A DNA stretch of 58,870 nt from Oscillospiraceae bacterium (GCA_015068225.1 SVKX01000008.1:1-58870); one strand, 5' to 3'; positions 14,252 through 24,588 are shown, counted from the stretch's first letter. Translations and numbers: made by a program. Notes: generated from the letters alone by a model not told the origin.

Positions 14252-16201
14252 ATGCTGGACTTTATCCGGATCGCCTGCGCCGTACCGCCGGTACAGGTGG
14301 GCGATGTCAAGAAGAATACGGCGGATATTTGCGACAGAATTCGGGAAGCGGACGAAAAAAAGTGCGACCTTGTGCTCTTTCCGGAGCTTGCCCTGACGGG
14401 CTATACCTGCGCGGATCTGTTCTTTCAGGAGACACTGCTCCGCGCTGCGGCAGAGGGCCTGCAGGAGATCGCGGCATTTTCTGCTGCCTATCCCCGGATC
14501 ACCGCGGTGGTGGGCCTGCCGGCGGTTATCGCCGGGCAGATGTACAACTGCGGCGCGGTTGTTTCTCAGGGCAAGGTGCAGGGACTTGTGCCCAAGACCT
14601 TTTTGCCCAACTACAATGAATTCAATGAGAGCCGGTGGTTTTCCTCTGCCGCAGATCTGCAAAAAAGCGATGTAAGCGCTGCAGAACTGGGCCTTGCGGG
14701 GGATTATACCGTTCCCGTAGGGGCGGATCTTCTCTTCCGCATTGGAGACGGTGCGCTTATGGGCGTGGAAATCTGCGAGGATCTTTGGACCATGCTGCCC
14801 CCCTCTACCCTCATGTCTCTTGCCGGCGCGGAGGTGGTGCTGAATCTTTCCGCCTCCAATGAAATTTTAGGCAAGCGCACCCGCCGGCAGGAGCTGGTGA
14901 AGCATCAGTCCCTGCTTTGCAGCTGTGTATATGCCTTCTGCTCTGCCGGCTATACGGAATCCACCCAGGATCTGGTTTTTTCCGGCCACAGCCTCATTGC
15001 CGAGACCGGCACGATCCTTGCCGAAAACAAGGATGCCATCGATACGGATTACCTGCTGATTCAGGACTGCGATCTGGGCCGCATCCGCGCCCGCCGCAGA
15101 GAGAATAAAAGCGTGCGAAACGCCATGTCCTACTATATGCATCCGGAAGCCATGCGCACTGTGGAGTGCTGCGGCCGCCCCCTGCGGGGAGACGGCAGCT
15201 GCTATGCTTTGGAAAAGCTGCCCTTTGTGCCCTCTGCGGAGCAGGATCGGATGGAGCAGTGCCGGGCCATTTTCCAGTCTCAGGTGGCGGGCCTGAAGCA
15301 GCGGCTCAAGGCCATTGGCGCAAACGCGGTCATCGGCGTTTCCGGCGGTCTGGATTCCACCCTTGCCCTGCTGGTGGCGGTGGAGGCCATGCACCAACTG
15401 GGCCGTCCGGCGGATCAGGTGTTCGGCGTGACCATGCCCTGCTTCGGCACATCTGACCGCACCTATCAAAACGCCTGGGAGCTGATGCGGCTTCTGGGTA
15501 TCCATGCCAAGGAGATCAGCATTGGCGACGCGGTCACCGGCCATTTCCGGGATATTGGTCACGATATCCATGTGCGTAATGTCACCTATGAAAATGCCCA
15601 GGCACGGGAGCGGACCCAGGTGCTGATGGATTACGCCAGCGTAGTCGGCGGCATCGTGGTGGGTACAGGAGATCTTTCCGAGCTGGCCCTGGGCTGGTGC
15701 ACCTACAATGGCGACCATATGAGCATGTACGGCGTCAACGCCTCCGTTCCCAAGACCTTGATGCGGTGGATCATTCAGGCGGTGGCGGAAATGCCCCGAT
15801 ATAAGCCTGCCAAGGCGGTGCTGATGGACATTCTGGACACGCCCATCAGTCCGGAGCTTTTGCCGGCAGATGGGCAGGGCAAGATCGCCCAGCAAACCGA
15901 GGATCTGGTGGGGCCCTATGCGCTTCACGATTTCTTCCTGTATTATATGCTCCGGTTCGGTTTCCGTCCGGAAAAGATCTACCGGCTGGCCTGCCGTGCT
16001 TTTGCAGGGGAATACGATGGGGAAACGGTGAAAAAATGGTTGAAGGTATTCTATAAGCGGTTCTTCACCCAGCAGTTTAAGCGCAGCTGTATGCCCGACG
16101 GGGCAAAGGTGGGGCCGGTGTCGCTCAGTCCCAGAGGGGACTGGCGGATGCCCAGCGATATTTCCGGCCGGCTCTGGCTGGAGGAAGCGGAAAGGCTGTA
16201 A
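14252..16201 (+). CDS. nadE: Glutamine-dependent NAD(+) synthase
   Basis: The enzyme amidates nicotinic acid adenine dinucleotide to NAD, taking ammonia from glutamine. The N-terminal nitrilase-type glutaminase domain (about 1-290) has its Glu-Lys-Cys triad: FPELALTGY with Glu 45, PKTFLPNYNEF, and VEICEDLW with the cysteine near 175. The C-terminal synthase domain has the ATP pyrophosphatase loop GVSGGLDSTLAL at about 362-373 and GTGDLSELALGW. The 649-residue length matches the two-domain form. CAGGAGGG precedes the ATG. It has its own promoter and a GNRA-loop terminator. Confidence 0.96.
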   Translation: MLDFIRIACAVPPVQVGDVKKNTADICDRIREADEKKCDLVLFPELALTGYTCADLFFQETLLRAAAEGLQEIAAFSAAYPRITAVVGLPAVIAGQMYNCGAVVSQGKVQGLVPKTFLPNYNEFNESRWFSSAADLQKSDVSAAELGLAGDYTVPVGADLLFRIGDGALMGVEICEDLWTMLPPSTLMSLAGAEVVLNLSASNEILGKRTRRQELVKHQSLLCSCVYAFCSAGYTESTQDLVFSGHSLIAETGTILAENKDAIDTDYLLIQDCDLGRIRARRRENKSVRNAMSYYMHPEAMRTVECCGRPLRGDGSCYALEKLPFVPSAEQDRMEQCRAIFQSQVAGLKQRLKAIGANAVIGVSGGLDSTLALLVAVEAMHQLGRPADQVFGVTMPCFGTSDRTYQNAWELMRLLGIHAKEISIGDAVTGHFRDIGHDIHVRNVTYENAQARERTQVLMDYASVVGGIVVGTGDLSELALGWCTYNGDHMSMYGVNASVPKTLMRWIIQAVAEMPRYKPAKAVLMDILDTPISPELLPADGQGKIAQQTEDLVGPYALHDFFLYYMLRFGFRPEKIYRLACRAFAGEYDGETVKKWLKVFYKRFFTQQFKRSCMPDGAKVGPVSLSPRGDWRMPSDISGRLWLEEAERL

Positions 16202-16211
16202 TAAAACAATC

Positions 16212-16238
16212 GGGCGCGTCGTAAGACGCGCCCTTTTT
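16212..16238 (+). terminator. Terminator of nadE, GNRA-loop family
   Basis: A perfect 9-bp stem GGGCGCGTC/GACGCGCCC with a GTAA tetraloop is followed by five T. The convergent gene stops two bases later, so the hairpin may serve both. Confidence 0.92.
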
Positions 16239-16239
16239 G

Positions 16240-17259
16240 TTATTGTATATTCAATTCCAGAGGCCGCAGGACGCTGTAAGCGTCATAACGGGTATCCTTC
16301 AGATCCGTCAGGAACACAAGTTTGATCTGGGGATCTTCCAAACCCAGCCGCTGGGCCAGCGCTGCAGTATCTGCTGCGGCTACATTTTCTACATACAATC
16401 GGCTGCGCCCCTCAGGCAGGGGGAAGCCTTCACTTCCCACAAAGGACAGGGCAAACCGGTCTGTGGTGCAGATCCGCGCCAGATCTTCCGCCGCTTTGCG
16501 GATGGTTTCCGCCCGATCCTCTTCAAAATAGATGGCATCGGTATCCGGAATGCGGAAATCTGTGAATACCACCTCGTCAAAGCCCAGAGTTCGCAGCTCG
16601 GTAACGATGGAGATCAGATAGGTCAGCGTGCCCTCGGCATTGGGATTGAGCCAGTAGCACCGCTCCTCGTCCATCCACAATGACATCCGGTTGGGGTTAA
16701 AAATACCGTCCTCCACATTTTCCAGACCGTACCAGTAATCCCGGTAGGCCGGCAGCCGGGCAATGAGGTAATGGCCGGAGCGGCGGATCTGAGAGATCAG
16801 CGCGTCCATATCGGTGGGGGCGATGCTGCCATTGTTCCGTCCCAGAGAGGTGGAATAGAAGAATTCGCCCCGGATGTTTTTTACATCCAGCAAGATGGAG
16901 GTGGGGGCGGAGAGGGCTTTGACCTGATCCATAACGCCGGCAAAATCCGTTTTAAGCATCTGCTCGGTAATGACCAGACCGGAAAGCTGGGTAAGTTCGT
17001 TGGATGTGGGAAGGGTGACGGTTACATTCTCCTCATAATAGATGGTTACGGGAGGGGTGGTCTCCGGCGGCGCGGCAAGCTCTCCTGCCGGATACTCCAA
17101 AGACATTTCAAAGTCCAGCTCTGCGCCGGTGCGGGTATAGCGGATATACCGGTTCAGCCACAGAACCCAGCAAAGCAGAAGCAAAAAAACCACCACAGCG
17201 ACCGTCACAACGCTGATAAAGATCCTGCTAATGATCCGGCGGGTGCGGTATGGGATCAT
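16240..17259 (-). CDS. Membrane-anchored putative glycoside hydrolase (DUF4015-like)
   Basis: The 339-residue protein has a basic N-terminus, one strong membrane helix at about 14-38, a variable Pro/Thr-rich linker and a TIM-barrel-like domain. ILLDVKNIRGEFFY, HYLIARLPAYRDYWYG, WLNPNAEGT and GFDEVVFTDFRIP resemble the DUF4015 family of putative glycoside hydrolases, seen near cell-wall genes in Firmicutes. The ATG at 17259 overlaps the end of prmA (ATGA) and has AGGAGGTG upstream. Family assignment is from pattern recognition; substrate unknown. Confidence 0.72.
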   Translation of the reverse strand: MIPYRTRRIISRIFISVVTVAVVVFLLLLCWVLWLNRYIRYTRTGAELDFEMSLEYPAGELAAPPETTPPVTIYYEENVTVTLPTSNELTQLSGLVITEQMLKTDFAGVMDQVKALSAPTSILLDVKNIRGEFFYSTSLGRNNGSIAPTDMDALISQIRRSGHYLIARLPAYRDYWYGLENVEDGIFNPNRMSLWMDEERCYWLNPNAEGTLTYLISIVTELRTLGFDEVVFTDFRIPDTDAIYFEEDRAETIRKAAEDLARICTTDRFALSFVGSEGFPLPEGRSRLYVENVAAADTAALAQRLGLEDPQIKLVFLTDLKDTRYDAYSVLRPLELNIQ

Positions 17260-18200
17260 TGCTGGCACCTCCTTTTTGCGGTGACGCAGCGCCAATCCTC
17301 TTTGGCACGAATGGAGGTGATGGCAAAGCCTGCGGCATCCAGAGCAGCGCAAACCTCTGCAAGCCGGTCATGGAGAATGCCGGAGCAGATCAGATCGCCT
17401 GACTGCCCCACAAAGGCAGGCAAAACCGGCGCAAGGCCGATGATCACATCTGCCACAATGTTTACCAGCACCATATCATATTCTTCTTTGGAGAGCCTGT
17501 CCATCAGGGGGCGGTCAGTAGTCACATTGCCGGTCAGGGCGGTAAATTCGGGTGCGGCAAAGCCGTTGCAGGCGGCGTTCTCCCGGGCGATATCCTCAGC
17601 CTTGGGGTCAATATCCACGCCGATGGCGCTCTTTGCCCCCAACCGCAGGGCGGTAATGGATAAAATGCCGCTGCCGCTGCCCAGATCCAGACAGCGCATA
17701 TCCTTTTTGGCCAGCTCCTCCATGGCCTCCATCACCATCTGGGTGGAGGGGTGGGTGCCGGTGCCGAAGGTCAGGCCGGGATCGAGAATTACGGGCAGCC
17801 GCCCGTCGGTGGATTCATTTGCCAGCCAGCAGGGAAGCACCAGAAGCTTTTTGCCCACGGGAACGGGGGGGTAGTTTTCCTTCCAGCCCTCCTCCCAGTC
17901 GGTTTCCGGCAGGGGTGCGGTGGTCATGGAAAGCTGCAAGGAAGCGGTCAGCGCTTCCAGACGGGAAAGACCGGCAGTGTCTGTATCCTCCAGATACAGA
18001 CGAATCCGGGAAAGACCCTGCAGCTGCTGCTGCAAGGTTTCGTCAATATAGTCCCAGTATGCCCGATTCTGCTCCAGAAAGCCCTCAAATTCCGCCTGAT
18101 CCTCAATGACCAGATCAGAAAAACCGGCAGCGGTCAGTGCGGCGACGGCACGGTCCGGATCGGTGCCGGCGGTATGAACAGTGATTTCCAGCCATGCCAT
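17256..18200 (-). CDS. prmA: Ribosomal protein L11 methyltransferase
   Basis: PrmA trimethylates lysines and the N-terminus of ribosomal protein L11. The 314-residue length is normal. The N-terminal substrate domain (about 1-110) includes the WEEGWKENYPPVPVG block, then the SAM-binding LDLGSGSGILSITALRLGA region lies near 165-183 and LVNIVADVI near 245. AGGAGGAG precedes the ATG. The stop overlaps the start of the DUF4015-like gene, so the two are co-transcribed. Confidence 0.95.
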   Translation of the reverse strand: MAWLEITVHTAGTDPDRAVAALTAAGFSDLVIEDQAEFEGFLEQNRAYWDYIDETLQQQLQGLSRIRLYLEDTDTAGLSRLEALTASLQLSMTTAPLPETDWEEGWKENYPPVPVGKKLLVLPCWLANESTDGRLPVILDPGLTFGTGTHPSTQMVMEAMEELAKKDMRCLDLGSGSGILSITALRLGAKSAIGVDIDPKAEDIARENAACNGFAAPEFTALTGNVTTDRPLMDRLSKEEYDMVLVNIVADVIIGLAPVLPAFVGQSGDLICSGILHDRLAEVCAALDAAGFAITSIRAKEDWRCVTAKRRCQQ

Positions 18201-18356
18201 GGCGCGACTCCTCCTGTAAAAAGATACTTTTCCCCATTATACCCCATCTGATAAAAAATCGCAACCGGAAAAGCGGTGAAATTTCGGGATAGCTCTTCCT
18301 ATTTTGGAAAAACTGGTATATAATAAGGAACATATAACAGTAAGGAGACCCGTTTG

Positions 18357-19622
18357 ATGGTACAAGCCTTTTCTCTGTTTCCCGGCGTGACCCTGCGCTG
18401 CTATCGGGATGACCGGTTCAAGCAGGGCTGTCTGAGCGTCCAATTCGTCCGGCCCATGAAGCGGCAGGAGGCGGCAAAAAACGCGCTGCTTCCGGCGGTG
18501 CTGCTGCGGGGCACAAAGGATTATCCCGATCTGCGCGCCATCACCCAGAAGCTGGACGATCTGTACGGCGCATCCGTCAGCGCGTTGGTTCGGCGGGTGG
18601 GCGATTATCAAACCACCGGCCTATTCTGCGCCTTTATGGAGGACCGGTTTGCCCTGGAGGGGGATCAGATCCTTGCGCCCATGGTCCAGTTTGTAAAAAA
18701 GCTGCTGCTGGAGCCGGTTTTGGAGGATGGCGGTTTTTGCAAGGAGTATGTGGAAAGCGAAAAGCGGAATCTGATCCTGACGCTGGAGGCAGAGCGCAAC
18801 GATAAGCGCTCCTACGCCGCCAGCCAGCTGCTGCGGACTATGTGCAGCGCTGATACCTTTGGCATCCCCCGTCTGGGAGAAAAGGAACAGGTGGCCCAAA
18901 TCGACCACAAGAATCTTTATGATCATTATAAAAAACTGCTGTCGGAAAGCATGGTGGAGCTGTTTTATGTAGGCTCTGCCCGTCCGGAGCAGGTGAGTGC
19001 CCTGATGAAGGGGATCTTTGGCGGCTTTGAAAGAGACTGCAGCGGTATGCGGATTCAGACACCCTTCCGGGACGGTGGCGGCAGCCATGCCCGGGAGCGG
19101 ATGGAAGTGACCCAGGGAAAGCTGTGCATGGGCTTTACCACACCCATTACCAACCAGTCGCCTCAGTTTGCGGCTATGCAGGTGTTCAATGCGGTGTTTG
19201 GCGCAGGCATGACCAGCAAGCTGTTTATGAATGTGCGGGAGCGGCTGTCCCTTTGCTATTCCATCGGCTCCGGCTATTACAGCACCAAGGGCATCCTCAC
19301 CGTTTCTGCCGGCATCGATACCGCCAAGGAGGAAGTCGTGCGGCAGGAGATTATTATCCAGCTGAGAAAATGTGTGCGGGGGAGAATAACGGGGGCGGAA
19401 TTGAATGCCGCCAAAGAGGCTATTCTTTCCAGCCTGCGGAGTGTTCATGATTCCCCCGGTGCTATTGAGGGGTATTACAGCACCGCTGCCCTCAGCGGCC
19501 TTGCCATGACCCCGGCAAAATACATGGCAGCAGTGGAAGCGGTGACTGTGGAGCAGGTGGCTGCCGCCGCCAAAACGGTAAAGCTGCATTCTTCCTTCTT
19601 TCTTGAGGGGGTGAGCCAATGA
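18357..19622 (+). CDS. ymfF: M16-family peptidase-like protein, YmfF/YfmF type, lacking the zinc motif
   Basis: This 421-residue protein is the inactive-type partner of an M16 pair. Where M16 enzymes have HxxEH, it has KRQEAAKNALLPAVLLRGT and no ligand histidines; the remaining fold is kept (GAGMTSKLFMNVRERLSLCYSI). In Bacillus the pair is associated with the 5-aminopentanol modification of elongation factor P. AAGGAG precedes the start; ATG at 18357 is preferred over TTG at 18354. Its stop overlaps the start of the active-type partner (ATGA), so the two are made together, probably as a heterodimer. No efp gene lies in the window. Confidence 0.9.
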   Translation: MVQAFSLFPGVTLRCYRDDRFKQGCLSVQFVRPMKRQEAAKNALLPAVLLRGTKDYPDLRAITQKLDDLYGASVSALVRRVGDYQTTGLFCAFMEDRFALEGDQILAPMVQFVKKLLLEPVLEDGGFCKEYVESEKRNLILTLEAERNDKRSYAASQLLRTMCSADTFGIPRLGEKEQVAQIDHKNLYDHYKKLLSESMVELFYVGSARPEQVSALMKGIFGGFERDCSGMRIQTPFRDGGGSHARERMEVTQGKLCMGFTTPITNQSPQFAAMQVFNAVFGAGMTSKLFMNVRERLSLCYSIGSGYYSTKGILTVSAGIDTAKEEVVRQEIIIQLRKCVRGRITGAELNAAKEAILSSLRSVHDSPGAIEGYYSTAALSGLAMTPAKYMAAVEAVTVEQVAAAAKTVKLHSSFFLEGVSQ

Positions 19623-20887
19623 TGACCCAATACCCCCGCCTTGGGGAGTCGCTTTATACCAAAAAACTGGAAAACGGCCTGACTGTGGCGTTGGTGCCCC
19701 GTAAGGGCTTTACCCGGAAGATCGCCTATTTTGTGACGGATTTCGGCTCGATCCACACAGACTTTGCGCTGGATGGTAAAAATTACCAAATGCCTGCCGG
19801 CGTGGCCCATTTTCTGGAGCATAAGCTCTTTGAGCTGCCGGAAAAAGATGTAACGGCGGAATTTGCCGCCCTGGGCGGCAATGTCAATGCCTTTACCAGC
19901 TATGACATGACGGCCTACTATGTATCCTGCACCGAAAATTTTCAGGAAAATCTGGCACTTTTGCTGGAATTTGTCTCTACGCCCTGGTTTGAAAAGGAAA
20001 GTGTCCTGCGGGAGCAGGGCATCATCGATCAGGAGATCGGCATGAACGCCGACGCGCCGGACAGTCAGATTTTTGAATCTCTCATGGAGAATATGTACAA
20101 GACCCATCCCATCCGCATTCCCATTCTGGGAACGGAAAGCACCATCCGCGAGATTACGCCGGAGGTTTTGCACACCTGCCATCGGGCATTTTACACCCCG
20201 GACAATATGATTCTCTGCGTGGTGGGCGATGTTGCGCCGGAGACGGTGGAGCGTATCGCGGTGCAGGTGCTGGGAACGGAGAAAAAACCTGCCGCCCGGA
20301 AGCTACGGAACTGGCAGGAGGATATGGAGCATAGCGGCGACAGCTGCCGGCAGATGGAGGTTAGCATGCCCACCTTCCAGCTGGGCTTCAAGTGCGAAAG
20401 CACCGGCATGGGTGAGAGCGCCATCCGGCAGGAGATCATCGGCGATCTGGCAGCAGAGGCGCTGTTCGGCGAATCCTCGCCGCTGTACCTGCGATTGTAT
20501 GAGCAGGGGCTCATCGATTCGTCCTTTGGGGGCGGCTTTGAGTCGGTGGACGGCTGCGCCATGCTGACCTGCGGCGGCGACAGTGAGGATCCCCGGGCCG
20601 TTCGGGAGGCCATTTTGACCCGAGGAGCAGAGCTGGCGGAGCAGGGCATTGATGAAGCGGATTTTCTGCGGATGAAGCGCAGTGCCATGGGCCGCAGGAT
20701 CCGGGATCTGGACAGCTTTGATTCCACAGCTTTCCGGGTCTGTGCCTACCGGCTGTCGGATTTTGACTATTTCCGGTTTCCGCAGATCTATGAGGATGTA
20801 AAGCGGGAGGAACTTCAGGCATTTTTGAATCGGGTGGTTCAGCCTCAGCGGTGCAGCTTGTCGGTGATCGAACCCCTGTCAAAATAA
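19619..20887 (+). CDS. ymfH: M16-family zinc peptidase, YmfH/YfmH type
   Basis: The 422-residue protein is the catalytic-type member of the pair, with the inverted zinc motif HFLEH at 64-68 and the downstream helix that supplies the third ligand. The C-terminal M16 domain carries FGGGFESVDG and similar conserved turns. In Bacillus it is associated with EF-P 5-aminopentanol modification together with the inactive partner. The start overlaps the previous stop; a second ATG at 19622 is also possible. lgt follows after 22 bases. Confidence 0.92.
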   Translation: MMTQYPRLGESLYTKKLENGLTVALVPRKGFTRKIAYFVTDFGSIHTDFALDGKNYQMPAGVAHFLEHKLFELPEKDVTAEFAALGGNVNAFTSYDMTAYYVSCTENFQENLALLLEFVSTPWFEKESVLREQGIIDQEIGMNADAPDSQIFESLMENMYKTHPIRIPILGTESTIREITPEVLHTCHRAFYTPDNMILCVVGDVAPETVERIAVQVLGTEKKPAARKLRNWQEDMEHSGDSCRQMEVSMPTFQLGFKCESTGMGESAIRQEIIGDLAAEALFGESSPLYLRLYEQGLIDSSFGGGFESVDGCAMLTCGGDSEDPRAVREAILTRGAELAEQGIDEADFLRMKRSAMGRRIRDLDSFDSTAFRVCAYRLSDFDYFRFPQIYEDVKREELQAFLNRVVQPQRCSLSVIEPLSK

Positions 20888-20909
20888 AAAACCCATAGGA
20901 GGGACAAAA

Positions 20910-21884
20910 ATGAACAACACTTATACTGTCATCAGCTTCCCCGGACTGGGGATCCAGTGGGATCCCGGCCGGGTACTGCAGATCGGCCCGCTGAGCTTCC
21001 ATTATTACGGAATTCTCATTGCCTTTGGTCTGGTGCTGGCGTTGGTCTATGCGTGGAAGCGGTCCAAGCAGTTCGGCGTCCGGCAGGATGACCTGACTGA
21101 CGGCGTGCTGTGGGTGGCGCCCTTTGCGGTGCTCTGCGCCCGGGCGTATTACTGCGCCTTTGAATGGGACCAGTTCGCCGCCAACCCCATCAGCGTGTTT
21201 TACATCTGGAATGGCGGTCTGGCCATTTACGGCGGCGTGATCGGTGCGGTGATCGGCGTTGTGGTATTCTGCCGCATCCGCAAGATCAAGGTGGGCGCGG
21301 TGCTGGATCTGGTAGCGCTGGGCTTTTTGATCGGCCAGTGTATCGGCCGCTGGGGCAATTTCTTCAATCGGGAAGCCTTCGGCTCGGAAACGGACTGGTT
21401 CCTGCGGATGGGCCTGCTGGACAGCGCCACCAATAAAACCACTTTCCATCATCCCACCTTCCTGTATGAGTCTTTGTGGAATCTGGCTGGCTTTGCGCTG
21501 CTGCACTTCCTGTCCAAAAAGCGCAAATACGACGGACAGGTCGCTCTGGGCTATGTTGCCTGGTACGGCCTTGGCCGGACATTCATCGAGGGACTGCGTA
21601 CCGACAGTCTGTGGTGGGGCCCCCTGCGTGTCAGTCAGGTGCTGGCGGCGATCAGCTGCTTTGCCGCAGTGGTGGTGCTGCTGATCATGATGTTCAAAGA
21701 GCCCGATCCTGCAAAGCTCTTTGTCAATCAGGTAGCTGCCCGGAAGGCGGAAGAAGCGCTGGCCGTGGAGGCCGAGAAGTCTGCTGAGGAAGCAGCAGAG
21801 GAAGCCACAGAAGAAACGGCAGAAGAGCCTGTGGCAGAAGAACCGGTAGAGGAAGCTCCGGAAGAAATCCCGGAAAACCAGTAA
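20910..21884 (+). CDS. lgt: Prolipoprotein diacylglyceryl transferase with acidic C-terminal tail
   Basis: Lgt attaches diacylglycerol to the lipobox cysteine of prelipoproteins in the cytoplasmic membrane. The 324-residue protein has seven likely membrane helices; family signatures include the HYYGILIAFG block near residue 30 and GRWGNFFNREAFG at about 147-159. The last 45 residues are an unusual acidic, repetitive tail (EEATEETAEEPVAEEPVEE) not needed for the family function. ATAGGAGGG precedes the ATG. It ends at a bidirectional terminator. A lipoprotein with a clear lipobox (CapA-like) is encoded at 26.6 kb. Confidence 0.95.
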   Translation: MNNTYTVISFPGLGIQWDPGRVLQIGPLSFHYYGILIAFGLVLALVYAWKRSKQFGVRQDDLTDGVLWVAPFAVLCARAYYCAFEWDQFAANPISVFYIWNGGLAIYGGVIGAVIGVVVFCRIRKIKVGAVLDLVALGFLIGQCIGRWGNFFNREAFGSETDWFLRMGLLDSATNKTTFHHPTFLYESLWNLAGFALLHFLSKKRKYDGQVALGYVAWYGLGRTFIEGLRTDSLWWGPLRVSQVLAAISCFAAVVVLLIMMFKEPDPAKLFVNQVAARKAEEALAVEAEKSAEEAAEEATEETAEEPVAEEPVEEAPEEIPENQ

Positions 21885-21893
21885 AAAACATAA

Positions 21894-21925
21894 AAAAGGC
21901 GTGCTGCGAATCGCAGCACGCCTTT
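21894..21925. terminator. Bidirectional terminator between lgt and IMP dehydrogenase
   Basis: AAAGGCGTGCTGCGA and TCGCAGCACGCCTTT form a long near-perfect stem, with A-rich and T-rich flanks on both sides of two convergent genes. Confidence 0.9.
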
Positions 21926-21931
21926 CGTATT

Positions 21932-23434
21932 TTATTTTACATTGGAGGTGGAGCGCAGGGTGACATCGTGGGCGCCGCCCTCAATGATGGAGGTGGCGGA
22001 GACCAGTGTCAGCTTGGCATCCCGCTGCAGGTCGGGGATGGTGATCACACCGCAGTTGCACATGGTGGACTTGACCTTGTACAGGGAGGATTCCACATTG
22101 TCGTGCAGACTGCCTGCGTAGGTGACATAGGAGTCAACGCCCTCTTCAAAGGTCAGCTTGGTGGCGCCGCCCAGATCGTAGCGCTGCCAGTTCCGGGCGC
22201 GGTTGGAGCCTTCGCCCCAGTATTCCTTCATGTAAGCGCCGTTCACCAGCACCTTGGGAGTGGGGGATTCGTCAAACCGGGCGAAATACCGGCCCAGCAT
22301 CAGGAAATCCGCGCCCATAGCCAGTGCCAGGGTCATGTGGTAATCATGAACGATGCCGCCGTCGGAGCAGATGGGCACATAAATGCCGGTCTCCTTGAAA
22401 TATTCATCCCGGGCTGCGGCAACCTCGATAACGGCAGTGGCCTGACCGCGGCCGATACCCTTGGTTTCCCGGGTGATGCAGATGGAGCCGCCGCCGATGC
22501 CGATCTTTACAAAGTCTGCGCCGGCCTCAGCCAGAAAGCGGAAGCCTTCCCGATCCACCACATTGCCAGCGCCGATCTTCACACTGTCGCCGTAGTTTTC
22601 CCGGACCCATGCGATGGTCTTTGCCTGCCAGCAGGTGTAGCCCTCGGAGGAGTCGATGACCAGAACATCCACGCCGGCCTCCAGCAGAGCAGGGATCCGC
22701 TCCGCATAATCCCGGGTGTTGATGCCCGCGCCTACCAGATACCGCTTCTTGCTGTCCAGCAGTTCCATGGGATTTGCCTTATGGGAGGAGTAGTCCTTAC
22801 GGAATACGAAGTACAGCAGGTGGTCGTCTTCGTCCACAATAGGCAGGGAGTTCAGCTTATGCTCCCAGATAATGTCGTTGGCTTCCTTCAGGGTGGTCTG
22901 GGCGGGAGCGGTGATCAGCTTTTCCCGAGGAGTCATGAAGGTAGAGACCTTTTCGCCGGGCTCCATGCGGCTGACCCGGTAATCCCGACCGGTGACGATG
23001 CCCAGAAGCTTTCCGTTGGCAGTGCCGTCTTCGGTGATGGCCACGGTGGAGAAACCGTTTTTCTCCTTCAGGGCCAGAACATCGGCCAGAGTAGCATCGG
23101 GAGTCAGGTTGGAGGCGGAGGTAACAAAGCCGGCTTTATAGCCCTTGACCTTGGCTACCATGGCGGCCTGATCCTCAATGCTCTGAGAGCCGAAAATAAA
23201 GCTGATGCCGCCCTCCTTTGCCAGGGCAATGGCAAGACTGTCGTTGGAGACGGACTGCATGACCGCGGAGGTCAAAGGAATATTCAAACTGATGGCAGGC
23301 TCCTCACCCTTGCGATATTTTACCAGAGGGGTACGCAGGGAGACATTGCTGGGAATGCACTGCTCAGAGGTGTAGCCGGGGATCAGCAGGTATTCGCTGA
23401 AGGTGCGGCTGGGTTCGGTCATGTAATGTGCCAT
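21932..23434 (-). CDS. guaB: IMP dehydrogenase
   Basis: The enzyme oxidises IMP to XMP with NAD in guanine nucleotide synthesis. The 500-residue protein has the TIM barrel split by a CBS pair at about 105-225 ([17 protein letters not shown] and [10 protein letters not shown]). The catalytic loop is [13 protein letters not shown] with the nucleophilic cysteine at 319, and the flap region includes GSNRARNW with the arginine that activates water. AGGAGGAA precedes the ATG. A YitT-family membrane protein lies 44 bases upstream on the same strand, so the two may be co-transcribed. Confidence 0.95.
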   Translation of the reverse strand: MAHYMTEPSRTFSEYLLIPGYTSEQCIPSNVSLRTPLVKYRKGEEPAISLNIPLTSAVMQSVSNDSLAIALAKEGGISFIFGSQSIEDQAAMVAKVKGYKAGFVTSASNLTPDATLADVLALKEKNGFSTVAITEDGTANGKLLGIVTGRDYRVSRMEPGEKVSTFMTPREKLITAPAQTTLKEANDIIWEHKLNSLPIVDEDDHLLYFVFRKDYSSHKANPMELLDSKKRYLVGAGINTRDYAERIPALLEAGVDVLVIDSSEGYTCWQAKTIAWVRENYGDSVKIGAGNVVDREGFRFLAEAGADFVKIGIGGGSICITRETKGIGRGQATAVIEVAAARDEYFKETGIYVPICSDGGIVHDYHMTLALAMGADFLMLGRYFARFDESPTPKVLVNGAYMKEYWGEGSNRARNWQRYDLGGATKLTFEEGVDSYVTYAGSLHDNVESSLYKVKSTMCNCGVITIPDLQRDAKLTLVSATSIIEGGAHDVTLRSTSNVK

Positions 23435-23478
23435 CGGATATTCCTCCTGTTTGATATGTAAAAATATGTATTTATGTG

Positions 23479-24393
23479 TTAAATGCCGACACCGTCGCCC
23501 TGATCCAGAAGCTGGAGCTCAGGATTGCCTTGGTTGTCGATGTGCTTAAAGTTGCCCACTACCTCGCTGACCTGACTCATCACCGCGAAGGCCCCGGGCT
23601 GCTGCCGGATAACGGCAGAGAGCTGGGCGACCTGGGTCTTGTTAATGACACAGATCAGGATGCTTGTGTCTTTTCCCTTATACATACCCCGGGCAGGCAC
23701 AAGGGTAGCGCTGTGATGCAGGCGCTCCACAATGGCTTTTGACAGCGCCTCCGGCTGGTCTGTAATGATCTCAAAGCGGACAGCGCTGCGGCTGGACTTG
23801 TTCAGCCTGTCGCTGACGGTACTGGTGGCAAAGCTGTAAAGAATGCAGAGCAGCACCGGCTCAATCTTGTAGCTATAAACGAAAAAGGAGATAACAGCCA
23901 CCGTCACATTCAGAGAGAAGACGGTCCAGAAGAAGTTTATATGAGGACGGACCTTGTGAATCAGAGATGCCACAAAATCCATGCCGCCGGAATGGGCGCT
24001 TGCCCGCAGCAGCAGACTGTAACAGGCACCGTTGATGATGCCGGCCACCAGAGGGCCGAGAATGGGGCTGGAGTCAGTGGAATAGGCGAAGAGGGAAAGG
24101 TCCACATGGTCCAGAAGCAACAGCGCTACGGAAAACACCGCTACATAAACCATGGTCCTCAGAGCCAGAGAACGGCTCACTTTGAAAAATGCTGTAATGG
24201 CCAGAGGGATATTGATCAGCAGGCTCAGATATCCAACCCGGATACCGCTTACATACTGGATCATGGTACAAAGGCCGTTAAGTCCCGCGGGGGCAAACTG
24301 ATTGGGAAAAACGAACAGCTGATAGTTCAGCGCGCCCACAAAGGCGACCCCGGCAATCACAAGGTAGGTCAGCACCTTTTTTACTCGTTCCAC
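23479..24393 (-). CDS. YitT-family membrane protein
   Basis: The 304-residue protein has five or six hydrophobic segments in its first 200 residues ([42 protein letters not shown]) followed by a cytosolic DUF2179 domain ([37 protein letters not shown]). Transport activity is suspected for the family but no substrate is known. The start is set at GTG 24393 because GGAGGG lies six bases upstream; the ATG at 24444 would add 17 residues without a ribosome site. Confidence 0.85.
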   Translation of the reverse strand: MERVKKVLTYLVIAGVAFVGALNYQLFVFPNQFAPAGLNGLCTMIQYVSGIRVGYLSLLINIPLAITAFFKVSRSLALRTMVYVAVFSVALLLLDHVDLSLFAYSTDSSPILGPLVAGIINGACYSLLLRASAHSGGMDFVASLIHKVRPHINFFWTVFSLNVTVAVISFFVYSYKIEPVLLCILYSFATSTVSDRLNKSSRSAVRFEIITDQPEALSKAIVERLHHSATLVPARGMYKGKDTSILICVINKTQVAQLSAVIRQQPGAFAVMSQVSEVVGNFKHIDNQGNPELQLLDQGDGVGI

Positions 24394-24494
24394 GGCATTC
24401 CCTCCGCTCAGAGTCAGCAGATTTATTACCCAATAATATACCACAGATGCGGCAGGCGGTCAAGAGGGCAGTTGCCGAAAACGAGAGAAATCCT

Positions 24495-24588
24495 TCTGTC
24501 ATTCCGAGGAGCGAAGCGAGGATCCCCGCGGGTTTCCGGAATGTCCGGGGGATTGCCGCGGGCGGCAAACCACCCTCGCAATGACAGA
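24495..24588. repeat. REP-like inverted-repeat element, copy 1
   Basis: TCTGTCATTCCGAGG and CCTCGCAATGACAGA form 14 of 15 inverted matches at the ends of a 94-base element. The interior has GGATCCCC, TTTCCGGAATGTCCGGGGGATTGCC and further palindromic pieces. Elements with these ends are widespread in Firmicutes. A related copy lies at 28153. Confidence 0.8.
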
